Below, one piece after another: positions 10,050-21,430 of a DNA stretch of 64,000 nt. Origin of the DNA: Pisaster brevispinus (taxonomy: Eukaryota; Echinodermata; Asteroidea; Forcipulatida; Asteriidae); contig JAMKCF010000171.1 in NCBI GenBank assembly GCA_023634235.1, positions 19,503-83,502 on the forward strand. Reading direction: 5' to 3'. Position 1 is the stretch's first letter, and each line of letters starts with the position of its first letter. The notes beneath the pieces were generated by a model. The model was given only the letters and a program-made list of their open reading frames with translations, ran no database searches and was not told the origin of the DNA. Both the position numbers and the translations under genes were made by a program.

Positions 10050-10900
10050 CAGATGTGCATGCCCCACGCTGTTTGTGTGGTTGTTACGGGTGTTTTAAAA
10101 TGGCGTCTACTGAGCTGCGGTGACTTCAATAAGAAAATTAAAACACATGCAGTACAGGGAGGTGAAAAAACTCTCATTTGGCTACTTTCTGTCGGTGAAT
10201 CCCTTATTTTATCCGAACGAAAACTGAAAAACTGGTTATATATTAACAATTTTTATTTGAGAATATTGACATTCTATAGCTATAAAATCATTCCAAAACT
10301 TTAAACAAAGAAAACAACATCGGTGAATGCTAGAAAATGAGCCAGAGACAATATGCGTATGCGGATGTCTTCTTGTTATGTAGGGCCTACTTGATTGATA
10401 GGCTTTAAATAATACTAAAACATATTTTGAAAAGAATTTGTAGCCTACTCTTCGTTTTGAGTTAAAGTGTAAGTTAAAGCCCAGAGTCTTGAAGACTGTT
10501 ACACTGGGCACACCAAACTTTTGAGCTGTCTAATTTGGTCCTCTAATCAGTGGTTAATTACGCACAGTTATAACAACCCCATTTTCCATCTATACGGTAT
10601 CCCATGAAAACTCGAACGTTGACGATCACCACATGGTAAATCTGTTCGTAAAACACCTGGATTTTATATCCCTCTATAAAACATTTTTACTTTCAAGTGT
10701 TGGTTTTCCCATTTTTTCTATTAACAACCCTCCAGCCAACCCGTTCACTCTTTTATCTTCATAGGACCTACACCTCTTCTTACCTATTAGTCCAGGGGCT
10801 TAATGAAAAAATCGTGACACGCCGGATTAAAGCACCAAACTTTGCACACTTGTTTTAGGGGTCCCATAGAAGCATAATTATTAGATAGGGGGGTTCCTGG
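10050..10900. other. Stretch without a recognised gene
   Basis: A plus-strand ATG at about 10100 (AAAATGGCGTCTACTGAGCTG) meets a GTGACT that could be a donor, but nothing downstream supports a gene. The piece at 10510-10580 shares CTAATCAGTGGTTAATTA-like sequence with the repeats at 22.6-23.5 kb. Confidence 0.3.
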
Positions 10901-10912
10901 TCTGTCATCTCC

Positions 10913-11161
10913 GAGCCCAAATTCATGGCTCTGCTTACCGCCGAACTCTGCGCTTACAATCACCATTCTCCGCTTACTCTGCAGGCACCGAATTTCTCTG
11001 CTAGCTGTGTAAGCCAAGAATGTCTTGAAATGTGGAGTACGCACGCACACAAGCAAAATTCTCTGCTAACCCGTGAAATATGCTTGACATAAGCAAAGAA
11101 CTCCCTGCTTCCATAAGCGCCGATTCTTTGCTTACGGTAAGCAGAGCCATGAAATTGGGCC
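10913..11161. mobile_element. MITE M1, longer variant
   Basis: Its ends are GAGCCCAAATTCATGGCTCT and the complementary AGAGCCATGAAATTGGGCC. The interior repeats TCTGCTTAC and TCTCTGCT motifs. It is longer than the 175-bp form at 3630-3804. Confidence 0.65.
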
Positions 11162-11574
11162 AGGTCAGTAAACTAAAGGGATCAACTTTTTCCACATATA
11201 GCTTTGCCAGTGAGTGTCTGAAATAGAAGCTATATGGTCATTTGTTATCAGTTTTAATGATTTGCGGAAGCAGCCCTCTATTGGTGAAAAATTGACAGGC
11301 AGTATTATAATACCACATGAACTTTGACGTCATTCTGACCTTGATCTAGGTCACCCAAACCGTGCTTCCGTTTCTCTGTCCCTATACCAACCTCCCACCC
11401 CCATTCTCTGCTTCGTAACCACTGTTTAACCTGACCATCGGCTCCAAGTTTGTCAAAAACACGACCTGACCTTGCCTACTATTCTACACAATCAGCAGAC
11501 TTCAACCCGTGGCAGTGTCACAACACATGCGCAGGCGCATGGCATCATGTTGGTCGATGGTCCGTTAGACGTGG

Positions 11575-11990
11575 CGTGTCGTGGCCGAGCGGATAAGAGC
11601 ACCGGACTCAAGCTCTGGTGTTTCCGACTCAGCAGGGTGTGGGTTCGAGTCCCGGTCGCGACACTTGTGTCCTTAAGCAAGACACTTAACCATTATTGCT
11701 TCGTCCTTCGGATGGGACGTAAAGCCGTTGGCCCCGTGTGTTGTGTAATGCACGTAAAAGAACCCAGTACACTTATCGAAAAGAGAAGGGGTTCGCCCCG
11801 GTATTCCTGGTTTGATTGGCTGCATATTGCACCACAGCACCTTGTAAACCATTACATGGTGCTATGTAAAAGAGTAGGTATCATACTTCAAATGAAGCCC
11901 CACATACCTTGCAGGAAATTAATGTTGAAGCGCCTTGAGCGTCACTGAGTGACGGATATGAGCGCTATATAAGCCATTATTATTAGATGT
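11575..11990 (+). mobile_element. Full-length tRNA-derived SINE
   Basis: The head folds like a tRNA-Leu with a long variable arm (GTGGCCGAGCGGATAAGAGC ... GGGTTCGAGTCCCGGTCGCG). It therefore carries internal RNA polymerase III A and B boxes. A conserved core follows (CCTTAAGCAAGACACTTAAC, GTTGTGTAATGCACG). The tail ends in GAGCGCTATATAAGCC and a short ATT repeat. Related pieces occur at 3577, 37840, 38630 and 39165. I read it as a SINE, not a tRNA gene, because of the core and the dispersed copies. Confidence 0.85.
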
Positions 11991-12635
11991 CGAGTACTTA
12001 CACGCTTGCAAACCACAAACGATCATTGCAACTCTATCGTGCTTACTGCAAAAACATCATACTAAAACGGCTCAGGACTTTATTGTTGCAACTAGAGACA
12101 CGGGAAGGAGGCTGGACGAGCACCACCAGAACACACCAACAACAAAAAACACCACGATGACGTCACAAATTATAAAACAATCTCCTGTACTATTTTTAAT
12201 CCTCCAGCACACAATACACAATACACAGCAATGACTTATTATTAATGGCAATACAACAATATCTAAAAACAAATAACTATGCATGGATAAAATATCCTCA
12301 GCAAAAACCTATTACAAGTTGGCTCTAAAAATCATGGATGAACTACTACATTAAAAAAATAGTTAGTGACCTGACGTTTTGACCTCAGCAGAGTCTTTCT
12401 CAAAGGCTAAATGACAAGACTACAAACATAAACAGGTAACAACATAACAATACAGGTGTAAAAAAAAGCAGTCGAGTGGACATAGATGTTAGAAATGAAA
12501 GCAAACAGAGAGGGAGGCAGGATGAACAGAGAGGAGGAAAACAAAAGGGGGTTGGGGGAGGGGCTGGTTTGACCACAAAAGGTAAGGAAAACAAAGGACA
12601 AAATAAATGATTTGAAGAGGGAGAGAAAACTTTTT

Positions 12636-13700
12636 AAGGCTTTGCATGTGTGAAGTATAAATATACATGTATGTTCGGTTTGCGGTAACACCATGTGTAT
12701 ATGTACTAGCTATCTAGATTTGTTCTTAAAGAACTAGGTCTTGCTTTTTATTCTACTGACGTGGAGAAGATTTTGGAAATCGGGAGACTACTTAGTTCTC
12801 AAAAGAACTGTCCAGCTTATTAGCTACTACCCAGGCGGAGGGTAGGAAATCGGCCGGGACTACTACTTTAGCTTGATAGTGGATCGGATCAAGGGGACTT
12901 CTCGTTATTAATTTTACTGCCGCGGAGTGAGTTCTTATTTGGTCTCAACGTTTCGACTAGCTTGCTCTAATCATCGTCATCGCAGTTGAGACCAAATAAG
13001 AACTCACTTCGCTAATAACGAGAAGTCCCCTTGATCCGATCCACTATCAAGCTAAAGTGGTAGTCCCGGCCTATTTCCTACCCTCCGCCCGGGTAGTAGC
13101 TAATAAGCTGGACAGTTCTTTTGAGAGCTAAGTAGTCTCTTGTAGAACTAGGTCTTGCTTTTTATTCTACTGCCGCGGAGTACATTTTAGAAATCGGGAG
13201 ACTACTTCGGGAGACTACTTAGTTCTCAAAAGAACTGTCCAGCTTATTAGCTACTACCTGGGCAGAGGGTAGGAAATCGGCCGGGACTACTACTTTAGCT
13301 TGATAGTGGATCGGATCAAGGGGACTTTTCGTTATTAACTTCACTGCCGCGGAGTGAGTTCTTATTTGGTCTCAACGGCGATGACGATGACTAGAGATAG
13401 CTAGTCGAAACGTTGAGACCAAATAAGAACTCACTCCGCGGCAGTAAAGTTAATAACAAGAAGTCCCCTTGATCCGATCCACTATTAAGCTAAAGTAGTA
13501 GTCCCGGCCGATTTCCTACCCTCCGCCCAGGTAGTAGCTAATAAGCTGGACAGTTCATTTGAGAACTAAGTAGTCTCCTGAAGTAGTCTCCCGATTTCCA
13601 AAATCTACTCCGCGGCAGTAGAATAAAAAGCAAGACCTAGTTCTACAAGAACAAATCTACATAGATAGTAGATATACACATGGTGTTACCGCAAACTGAA
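12636..13700. mobile_element. Composite fold-back element
   Basis: Four arms of alternating orientation follow one another: 12700-12985 forward, 12986-13140 reverse, 13145-13380 forward, 13405-13685 reverse. Each arm carries the GGAGGGTAGGAAATCGGCC block or its complement. The outer ends share GGTTTGCGGTAACACC and its complement. It looks like two fold-back units joined or one unit duplicated. No protein is encoded. Confidence 0.75.
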
Positions 13701-13866
13701 TATACAGGGAGAGAAAAGTAATTGATTAGTGAATGAGGCAGACTGGAGAGGAGAATCTGTGATAAAAAGGAGATAGCAAAGACAAAAAGTTATTAGACAT
13801 TTCCTTCTTGGATGATTTAGACCATGGGGTTGAATGGTCTGGAGACGCATTATCCATAGCTTCTCC

Positions 13867-14031
13867 CTACTCAGACGAACAGTCTCTGTGGTTTCCTAGT
13901 GCCTCATAAAGCCCTGTAATTATGACAGAAATGGAGTGATTAGGAACATTGAAGTGACGTCCCACACGGGTGTATCCAGCTAGTGGATGTTGACTCTGGA
14001 TCTGGCCAGGATTTATTCTCTCTGTAAACAC
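13867..14031 (-). CDS. CUB-gene terminal exon, copy A
   Basis: After the acceptor TTTTTTGCAG the exon reads VFTERINPGQIQSQHPLAGY, then TRVGRHFNVPNHSISV and a stop after a final Cys-Ser-Ser-Glu. It is the last coding exon of the minus-strand CUB-like gene, by order and by its stop codon. A relative lies at 26293-26529. I recognise no named family for this tail. It is probably secreted, if the signal-peptide exon at 21769-21875 belongs to the same gene. Confidence 0.6.
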   Translation of the reverse strand: MFTERINPGQIQSQHPLAGYTRVGRHFNVPNHSISVIITGLYEALGNHRDCSSE

Positions 14032-14399
14032 CTGCAAAAAAACTGTTGAGAGTTGTGCAGGCAGAAAATAAAACACATACATGTACTATTAATTATCTTA
14101 TACAATGCAAGTATGTCAATAAAATGTCAATACAAATGAAGGCAACTCCTAAATATTCTGTCTCTCGCAAATAATTATCATCTAAAAAAAAGCAAATGCA
14201 TGAGTGCGTGATCGTAGAACATAGAATATAACGCATGACACTGGATGGGCAAGAAGGCATAAGTTACCTAACACACAGGGCCCACTAATCATCATCATTC
14301 ACACAACAAACTCACAAACCTATGCCTCCAAGTTGAATCCCACCAGCCAAACCGCAGTCAACACCCCCATGCATTCCATTTAAAGTATTACACATAATT

Positions 14400-14425
14400 A
14401 TTATTATTATTATTAACAATAATAT
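14400..14425. repeat. ATT microsatellite
   Basis: This is a short run of ATT units, shared in shorter form with copy B near 26895. It is a simple repeat with no gene. Confidence 0.7.
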
Positions 14426-14541
14426 TACAATATGAACCTGGTCGGACGACAAGCAGATAATAAATTATACAGAAATAAATACATTCAGTTTATACATAGA
14501 AAAAAGCTGCCGTCCAACCACCCTGATGTCCGACACTTTAC

Positions 14542-14677
14542 AGGAAAATGTCTCCTTCTCTCAGGCTCTCTGCAATCTTGGAAACACTCGTCGTCGTCAG
14601 TTTGGGATTTTCGATGACTTCACTCCCCTCCGAGATCCAAGTGAAAGTGTTTGCATCCCCACAGAAGACAGACGCTT
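14542..14677 (-). pseudogene. CUB-like exon (C-terminal half), copy A, 1-bp deletion
   Basis: The exon lies between acceptor GTGTTCAG and donor GTAAAG. It encodes SVFCGDANTFTWISEGSEVI. After a one-base deletion (compared with copy B) it continues in another frame as QTDDDECFQDCREPERRRHF. The Cys, aromatic, Ser-Glu-Val, Phe and Asp-Asp order fits the second half of a CUB domain. Copy B (27067-27224) keeps the frame here but has a TAG after the Asp-Asp-Glu codons. Confidence 0.6.
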
Positions 14678-14899
14678 CTGAACACACACAAAAAAGAAAA
14701 GATTTCACTTTGTCAGTGGAGCCAGGTTGCGATTAAATTTTTTGAGTAGTGCAATAAGTGAACGCAAACAAAAATTAAGTGAAATACGACCTTATCGCGT
14801 GCAGCAAATTGTGTGCTTGCTATAGTGTGTTAGATATGAACTTTCGACCTATCAAGTTACGACCCTGTGTTTTTGTATAACTTTAATGCACGTTTGCCT

Positions 14900-15220
14900 A
14901 AAACATGGCTAAAAGCCACTCTTGGTAACAGGTTACGTACAAGATGAGAATAACTCAGGGAACTAAAGGTAGGAATTGCATCTGAAATCAGTTTAGATTG
15001 TAGGATGGAGAAATTTGTTGAAGTTAAAGGCAAGGAGCTACAAAGACATGTACATGGAATAAAGCTGTTGGAGTGGGTTTTTGTTGTACATCTCAGCCAA
15101 GCAAGATTAACAAGCAGAAAGCCTAGTTTAACACTCAAACATCCTGATAGGAGAAACCAGGTCGGACACACTGGTAGCATGTTTACCTTAATGATAGACG
15201 AAAAATACCTGAATATCACA
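14900..15220 (-). mobile_element. LINE 3' tail fragment
   Basis: The minus-strand frame contains a CTTKTHSNSFIP-like and SLPLTSTNFSILQ segment. This is the usual ending of CR1/jockey-type reverse transcriptase proteins, just after the polymerase domain. It is truncated at the 5' side. The same fragment is in copy B at 27540-27760, so it was present before the block duplicated. Confidence 0.6.
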
Positions 15221-15234
15221 GGGATGATAAACAG

Positions 15235-15655
15235 TTAGGTACAGTTAGGTACCAGGCGTAACAACCTAATTAAGTAGGACGTTATGGCTGATAATCTATT
15301 TCTGCTCAGTTATTTTATACTGCGCGCATATCATTTTTTTTCCATTTTTTTTTGTGCTAATAGGCTAATAAAGGTCCAATCTCATGTACAGCTGCTTACC
15401 TTAAAACTACAGTAAACCCCTAAAAAATACACTTCATAACTACACACTGTGTTATTTTAAATAATGTGACAACATTACCTGAGCAAATGAAAGGCTTATT
15501 TCACAGGATAAGTTTCATTTTCCCACAGTTATCATCACAGTGATCTATAGTGATACCAGATAAGGCCCATCAATAGTTAAGAGGCAGTGATTTTTGTTGA
15601 ACATTTGGAGTCAGATAAGCCGCGTCATGCATGAAGGAAAATAATGTACGTTAAC
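15235..15655. repeat. Intron segment shared with 28.2-28.5 and 29.5-30.1 kb
   Basis: This holds the motifs TACCAGGCGTA, CTGCTTACC, AACTAC and TGTGACAACATTACC in fixed order. They recur at about 28200-28500, 29500-29690 and 29700-30070. It appears to be duplicated intron sequence of the CUB gene, showing that exon-intron pairs were copied several times. Confidence 0.65.
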
Positions 15656-15690
15656 TGCATACACAGATTAACACCCATTTCTCAACAAAC

Positions 15691-15862
15691 CTGGAGAGTC
15701 AGGGACCCATGGCAACACTGTATGATCAGCTGAGTATCCTGGGAAATAGTTCGTTTCATCAGAGACAAACTCCAGCAGGACTTCACTCCCGATGGATGAC
15801 CGGTCCATAGGGCCAAGCTGGCTGCACAGGTTGACGTTCTGGCCTGTCGTCAAATCACTCGG
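15691..15862 (-). CDS. CUB domain exon (C-terminal half), copy A
   Basis: This 172-bp exon has acceptor AATTACAG and donor GTTTGTT. It encodes SDLTTGQNVNLCSQLGPMDR, then SSIGSEVLLEFVSDETNYFP and GYSADHTVLPW. The order Leu-Cys, Ser-x-Gly-Ser-Glu-Val-Leu, Phe-Val-Ser-Asp, Phe/Pro-Gly-Tyr-Ser-Ala is the second half of a CUB domain, an extracellular beta-sandwich used in protein binding. The frame is intact and the matching exon in copy B (30130-30301) has exactly the same length. Confidence 0.75.
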
Positions 15863-16213
15863 CTGTAATTCAGACAATAAAATCAAGAATTGTCAAAAAT
15901 ACATCTGAAGGTCTTTTAAAAAAACATTTTTTTAGAAGTGGGGGAAAAAAGGAAAATTGTTTCACCATTAGTGGATTTGCCAAATAAATATTTGCATTTT
16001 TTATGATTAAAAATATAAGATCTTTCAGCATTGTGATGTCTCTAAAACAAATTGATTGAAAATTGCTTTATGAACAAAAAAAGTGTAGGCAGGTTATTGA
16101 AGATTGATCTCTTGAACCTAAGCATGAACAAAGATTCAGCCAATAAATTTCAATGGGAAATATTTGGAAAATATTTCAAAAGTTGTTGAAATGTTGAGGA
16201 GTTAGATTCTGAC

Positions 16214-16285
16214 CTTGAAGTAGTCAGTTGTGAAGCTTCCCACCATGGAAGTTGACAGACTGGAAGGCTCCTCAGTCAGCGGTCA
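16214..16285 (-). pseudogene. CUB exon (N-terminal half), copy A, internally deleted
   Basis: It reads LTEEPSSLSTSMVGSFTTDY, then Phe-Lys and donor GTCAGA. Compared with copy B (30632-30800), about 120 bp encoding the DYPPDAKCQW and QIVFSEFKLEKL part are missing. The remaining frame is open but lacks the first CUB strands. The start of the exon is uncertain. Confidence 0.5.
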
Positions 16286-16678
16286 GGACCTTGCTGCACT
16301 CTGAAATTTACATAAGCGGGAAAGGTTAGCAGACATTAACTTGTTATTAGCACTTTTCTAGAAAATGTTGGTTGACATTTTGTGGATGTCAGATACCATC
16401 AAGAGGGAATGAAAGTACTCTTCCAAAAGCCAATAGAATTACTAAGAGAAGATTTATTTCCAGTTTACATCATTGGAACTCTAGGTGGCAGCAAACATAC
16501 TGTGATATCTTCTACTGTTGACAGTACTGAGCATGCACACATCTTTATGACATTGAATGACCTGGTAAGTCTACTGACCCATGCCTCAGAGAATGCTCCG
16601 CTCTGTGCAAAAAAATCAAAAGGCTGTACACTCAAATATATAACAAATGACATTAACAGTAACTTGATGAAAAGTACC

Positions 16679-16836
16679 TCAAATAATGTCGCTCTCAGTC
16701 AGCATCGGGTATCACAGGCCCAGGAATGTCAAGAAGCGCAAAATCTGGTGGAGGAGTGAAGAGGATCTGACAGCCGCAGTCTGCTTGGAGGAGAGGAAGT
16801 GTATGCAGGCTTTTGGTTGAACTAGAAACTAAAAAC
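16679..16836 (-). pseudogene. Degraded CUB exon (N-terminal half), copy A
   Basis: The DNA aligns with the exon at 29066-29238 of copy B (shared CATCGGGTATCACA, GAGGATCTGACAGCCGCAGTC) but has lost the frame. Similarity stops where the minisatellite begins. It may have served as the site where the 12-bp repeat expanded. Confidence 0.5.
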
Positions 16837-18252
16837 TGAGACTACATCTGAGACTACATCTGAGACTACATCTGAGACTACAACTGAGACTACATCTGAG
16901 ACTACTACTGAGACTACATCTGAGACTACATCTGAGACTACATCTGAGACTACATCTGAGACTACAACTGAGACTACATCTGAGACTACATCTGAGACTA
17001 CAACTGAGACTACAACTGAGACTACAACTGAGACTACAACTGAGACTACAACTGAGACTACAACTGAGACTACAACTGAGACTACAACTGAGACTACAAC
17101 TGAGACTACAACTGAGACTACAACTGAGACTACAACTGAGACTACAACTGAGACTACAACTGAGACTACAACTGAGACTACATCTGAGACTACATCTGAG
17201 ACTACATCTGAGACTACATCTGAGACTACATCTGAGACTACATCTGAGACTACATCTGAGACTACATCTGAGACTACATCTGAGACTACATCTGAGACTA
17301 CAACTGAGACTACAACTGAGACTACAACTGAGACTACATCTGAGACTACAACTGAGACTACAACTGAGACTACAACTGAGACTACAACTGAGACTACAAC
17401 TGAGACTACAACTGAGACTACAACTGAGACTACAACTGAGACTACAACTGAGACTACAACTGAGACTACAACTGAGACTACAACTGAGACTACAACTGAG
17501 ACTACAACTGAGACTACAACTGAGACTACAACTGAGACTACAACTGAGACTACAACTGAGACTACAACTGAGACTACAACTGAGACTACAACTGAGACTA
17601 CAACTGAGACTACAACTGAGACTACAACTGAGACTACAACTGAGACTACAACTGAGACTACAACTGAGACTACAACTGAGACTACAACTGAGACTACAAC
17701 TGAGACTACAACTGAGACTACAACTGAGACTACAACTGAGACTACAACTGAGACTACAACTGAGACTACAACTGAGACTACAACTGAGACTACAACTGAG
17801 ACTACAACTGAGACTACAACTGAGACTACAACTGAGACTACAACTGAGACTACAACTGAGACTACAACTGAGACTACAACTGAGACTACAACTGAGACTA
17901 CAACTGAGACTACAACTGAGACTACAACTGAGACTACAACTGAGACTACAACTGAGACTACAACTGAGACTACAACTGAGACTACAACTGAGACTACAAC
18001 TGAGACTACAACTGAGACTACAACTGAGACTACAACTGAGACTACAACTGAGACTACAACTGAGACTACAACTGAGACTACAACTGAGACTACAACTGAG
18101 ACTACAACTGAGACTACAACTGAGACTACAACTGAGACTACAACTGAGACTACAACTGAGACTACAACTTAGACTACATCTGAGACTACATCTGAGACTA
18201 CATCTGAGGCTACAACTGAGACTACAACTGCGACTACAACTGAGACTACAAC
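16837..18252. repeat. Minisatellite, 118 units of 12 bp
   Basis: The unit is TGAGACTACAAC, with the variant TGAGACTACATC. The 1416 bp equal exactly 118 units with no length change. The TC variant is grouped at the left end and in blocks near 17180-17300 and 18175-18210, and the AC variant fills most of the rest. Only three other single-base variants are evident, all at the right end (TTAGAC, GAGGCT, GCGACT). Read on the plus strand one frame is (Glu-Thr-Thr-Thr)n until a TAG near 18170. On the minus strand one frame is (Cys-Ser-Leu-Ser/Arg)n throughout. Both follow from the 12-bp period, so I do not call a protein. Confidence 0.95.
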
Positions 18253-18254
18253 TG

Positions 18255-18366
18255 GAAGCTATCAACCAGATGCCCCAATCTCCAAACACCAACCTCAAAT
18301 CTCCAATTTCCAAACTGCAAACTGCAAACCCCAAACTCCAACCTCCGAACTCCACACTCCAATCTG
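18255..18366. repeat. Low-complexity CCAAACTCC tract
   Basis: Degenerate copies of CCAAACTCC and CCAATCTCC follow directly on the minisatellite. Replication slippage on a second motif is the simplest reading. No gene is evident. Confidence 0.6.
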
Positions 18367-18424
18367 AAAATGGTTGGTACAACAAGAAAAAAGGACAAGG
18401 TATTTACATGCTGAAAATATAATT

Positions 18425-19700
18425 TAGTTAGGAGGTGTACAATTTTAAGAGAAGATCTTTTACGCGAACAACCACTCTAAAAGGTCAAGCTGCCAACATT
18501 TTCATCTTGCAGTCAAGGAAATTTTCTACAATAATCTGGGCGATATGAAGAACAGGGGGGGGGAAACCTAAAATAATTGGGGAGATTTTCAAATTTGTTT
18601 ATCTGAACATGGAAAGATGGATTTATTTTTAGGGAACTATCCGCAGAAACAGGGAGAGTTGGCTGCTCTAATGATGGCAACAAAAACAGTTCTTTGACAA
18701 TGTGTATGAGCTGAATTGCGAGGCAAATTCACCTCCAACAAACAGCTAGACATAGATGAAAGTGTCTATTTGGAAATTAAATTCAGCTCTCACACACTAT
18801 ATTCTGACAAGTGGCAAGCAACATCAGAACCCTGCAGGAGCAAAGGCCATCATTATGAGTTGAAACGCAGACTCGAGGCCAGTAATTTTAGAGTCTGGCC
18901 AGTAAACTAATGACCAGACCAGTCCAAAGGTCTTATAAAATTTGTACCTTTTCATGAGCCGTGGGATGAAGAGGCGACACAGACAGCACAAACTCATGAA
19001 GAAATAGCTGTGCCTACTGGACAAAGACAATTCAAAAGAACACATATAAAAAGTTTGAAATAATTAAGTTCTGGGAAGAAACTGCAGACAAATGAAATCA
19101 CTCTTGTGTCAGTGCTTGTTCAGATAAAACAAGTTTACATGTTAAACTGAGTAGATAATGGATTTCTCTCTTTATTTCTGGTCTTGTAACAGAAATTCTT
19201 GTCCAGTGCATATTTTAAGCAACATGCAAGCCCTGCATTCTTGTGGATTTCCCCAATAAATTCAAGCCCTGGAACAAGGGGCGAATTCCATAGGGCTTTT
19301 CAAGCTGACTACCGTCAGAAAAAAATATGGGGAAGAAGAAACCTCCTGAAAACTGAACTGTTGATTTAGGTCAGAAACTCTCTCTTCTACCAGATCTACC
19401 AATCCTGTATTATACCTTTAATAGTACTCAATCGTACCTTTTCATGAGCCGTGGGATGAAGAGCCGACAAAGACAGCACAAACCCATGAAGAAATAGCTG
19501 TGCCTACTGGACAAAGACAATTCAAAAGAACACATATGAAAAGTTTGGAAATAATTAAGTTCTGGGAAGAAACTGCAGATACAGATTTTGTAAGAGTACC
19601 TTTTTTGTTTAGGACTGTGGCAAGTCAAGATAGAATGGTATATGCACACACAAGTGGCAAGTGGACAATTGGTAGCAGGAGGGACTGACCAGAGATCAGT
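18425..19700. repeat. Direct duplication of 18.4-21.4 kb, left unit
   Basis: This unit is repeated at about 20150-21430, roughly 1.7 kb further on. Both units carry, in order, an AAGATCTT-TACGCGAAC block, a degraded M2 MITE, and two copies of a segment with GAAGAAATAGCTGTGCC. The MITE is in both units, so it was inserted before the duplication. Confidence 0.8.
18950..19085 (-). other. Repeated exon-like segment, copy 1 of 4
   Basis: On the minus strand this segment has an acceptor-like TCTGCAG and a donor-like GTAC. Two overlapping frames stay open: one with LSSRHSYFFMSLCCLCRLF, the other with AQLFLHEFVLSVSPLHPTAH. The second resembles the middle strands of the CUB exon at 29066-29238 (LLVIHELVI). 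Copies are at 19435-19580, 20680-20820 and 21165-21310. I cannot decide which frame, if either, is used. Confidence 0.4.
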
Positions 19701-20149
19701 GACGACGTCTGACCGAATCAAGTTTTTATTACACTTGGTCACTTAAGTCCAACGGATTTTGAAATTATAAGTTTGCCTTCGCTGCTCGAAATCCAATCTG
19801 GAATGAGCCTGACCCATAATCTGACTATGCATTCATCCCTTGTTCTGTTCTACAATAATTAGTGGAGTGTTGTGGCCTAGCAGTCCAGTGATGCAGACCT
19901 CACAGAACAGACTGGGTTTGTTATCATAACAACACAAAAGGACACTTTAAATGTGGTTCCATTAGCCTGCGTCGCCTGCATATGTTATGATCTGAAAGTC
20001 TTCAAACTATAAGTGAATGTCAAAAAACTCAAAAAGCCTGAACTTTCTCAGGTGCAATCAAGAATTCAAACAAGATCCCACTAATATAAGACTTGATTCA
20101 TTTAGGAAATTATCAATAAACTTCAAATATTGATAGGGTTTAACAAGCT

Positions 20150-21430
20150 TCAAGAATTAAGTTCGGAAGTGTACGATTTCAAGAGAAGATCTTATACGCG
20201 AACATCCACTCTAGGTCAAGCTGCCAACATTTTCATCTTGCAGTCAAGGAAATTTTCTACAATAATCTGGGCGATATGAAGAACATGGCGGAAAACCTAC
20301 AATAATTGGGGAGATTTTCAAATTTGTTTATCTGAACATGGAAAGATGAATTTATTTTCAGGGAACTATCTGCAGAAACAGGGAGAGTTGGCTGCTCTAA
20401 AGATGGCAACAAAACAGTTCTTTGACAATGTATATTAGCTGGATTGCGAGGCAAATTCACCTCCAACAAACAGCTAGACACAGATGAAAGTGTCTATTCG
20501 GAAATTAAATTCAGCTCTCACACACTAAACTCTGACGAGTGGTAAGCAACGTCAAAACCCTGCAGGAGCAAAGGCCATCATTATGAGTTGAAACGCAGAC
20601 TCGAGGCCAATAATTTTAGAGTCTGGCCAGTAAACTAATGACCAGACCAGTCCAAAGGTCTTATAAAATTTGTACCTTTTCATGAGCCGTGGGATGAAGA
20701 GGCGACACAGACAGCACAAACTAATGAAGAAATAGCTGTGCCTACTGGACAAAGACAATTCAAAAGAACACATATAAAAAGTTTGGAATAATTAAGTTCT
20801 GGGAAGAAACTGCAGACAAATGAAATCACTCTTGTGTCAGTGCTTGTTCAGATAAAAACAGTTTAAATGCTAAACTGTGTAGATAATGGATTTCTCTCTT
20901 TATTTCTGGTCTTGTACCAGAAATTCTTGTCTAGTGCATATTTTAAGCAACATGCAAGCCCTGCATTCTTGTGGATTTCCCCAACAAGTTCAAGCCCTGG
21001 AACATGGGGCGAATTCCATAGGGCTTTTCAAGATCAATACAGTCAGAAAAAGATATGGGGAAGAAGAAACCTCCTGAAAACTGAACTGTTGATTTAGGTC
21101 AGAAACTCTCTCTTCTACCAGATCTACCAATCCTGTATTATACCTTTAATAGTACTCAATCGTACCTTTTCATGAGCCATGGGATGAAGAGCTGACACAG
21201 ACAGCACAAACTCATGAAGAAATAGCTGTGCCTACTGGACAAAGACAATTAAAAAAAACACATATAAAAAGTTTGGAAATAATTAAGTTCTGGGAAGAAA
21301 CTGCAGACACAGATTTTGTAAGTATAACTTTTCTTTAGGACTGTGGCAAGTCAATGTAGAATGGTATATGCACACAAGCGGCAAGTGGACAATTGGTAGC
21401 AGGAGGGACTGACCAGAGCAGAGTCAGAGA
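20150..21430. repeat. Direct duplication of 18.4-21.4 kb, right unit
   Basis: This is the right-hand counterpart of 18425-19700, with similarity along its whole length. It also contains the segment AAGCTGCCAACATTTTCAT ... TTTATTTTCAGGGAACT, a diverged relative of which lies at 57320-57540. Part of the unit is therefore a dispersed repeat. Confidence 0.8.

Larger units (their letters stand above)
12340..16830. repeat. Segmental duplication, copy A
   Basis: This block is repeated at about 25125-30800 (copy B). Shared parts in the same order are: a leader with CCTGACGTTTTGACC and GAGGGGCTGGTTTGACCAC, a fold-back element, the flank GAGAATCTGTG, a CUB-like terminal exon, a SINE-free AT-rich spacer, a Cys-rich exon, a LINE tail, a shared intron, and further CUB-like exons. 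The copies differ by many substitutions and indels. Copy A lacks the exon at 27956-28128 and is interrupted at its right end by the minisatellite. Confidence 0.8.

Noticed and set aside
11575..11660. Possible tRNA-Leu gene
   Set aside because: It is followed by the conserved SINE core and tail, which recur at several places; this is a tRNA-derived head.
12400..12694. Hydrophobic minus-strand frames of 64-95 codons
   Set aside because: They lie in the purine-rich leader of the duplicated block, which gives Phe/Leu/Ser-rich translations by composition. The matching part of copy B does not keep the frame.
16829..18385. 518-codon minus-strand open frame of Cys-Ser-Leu-Ser/Arg repeats
   Set aside because: It is produced by the 12-bp minisatellite, whose length is a multiple of three. 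The start and end lie in unrelated sequence, and no splice or domain support exists.
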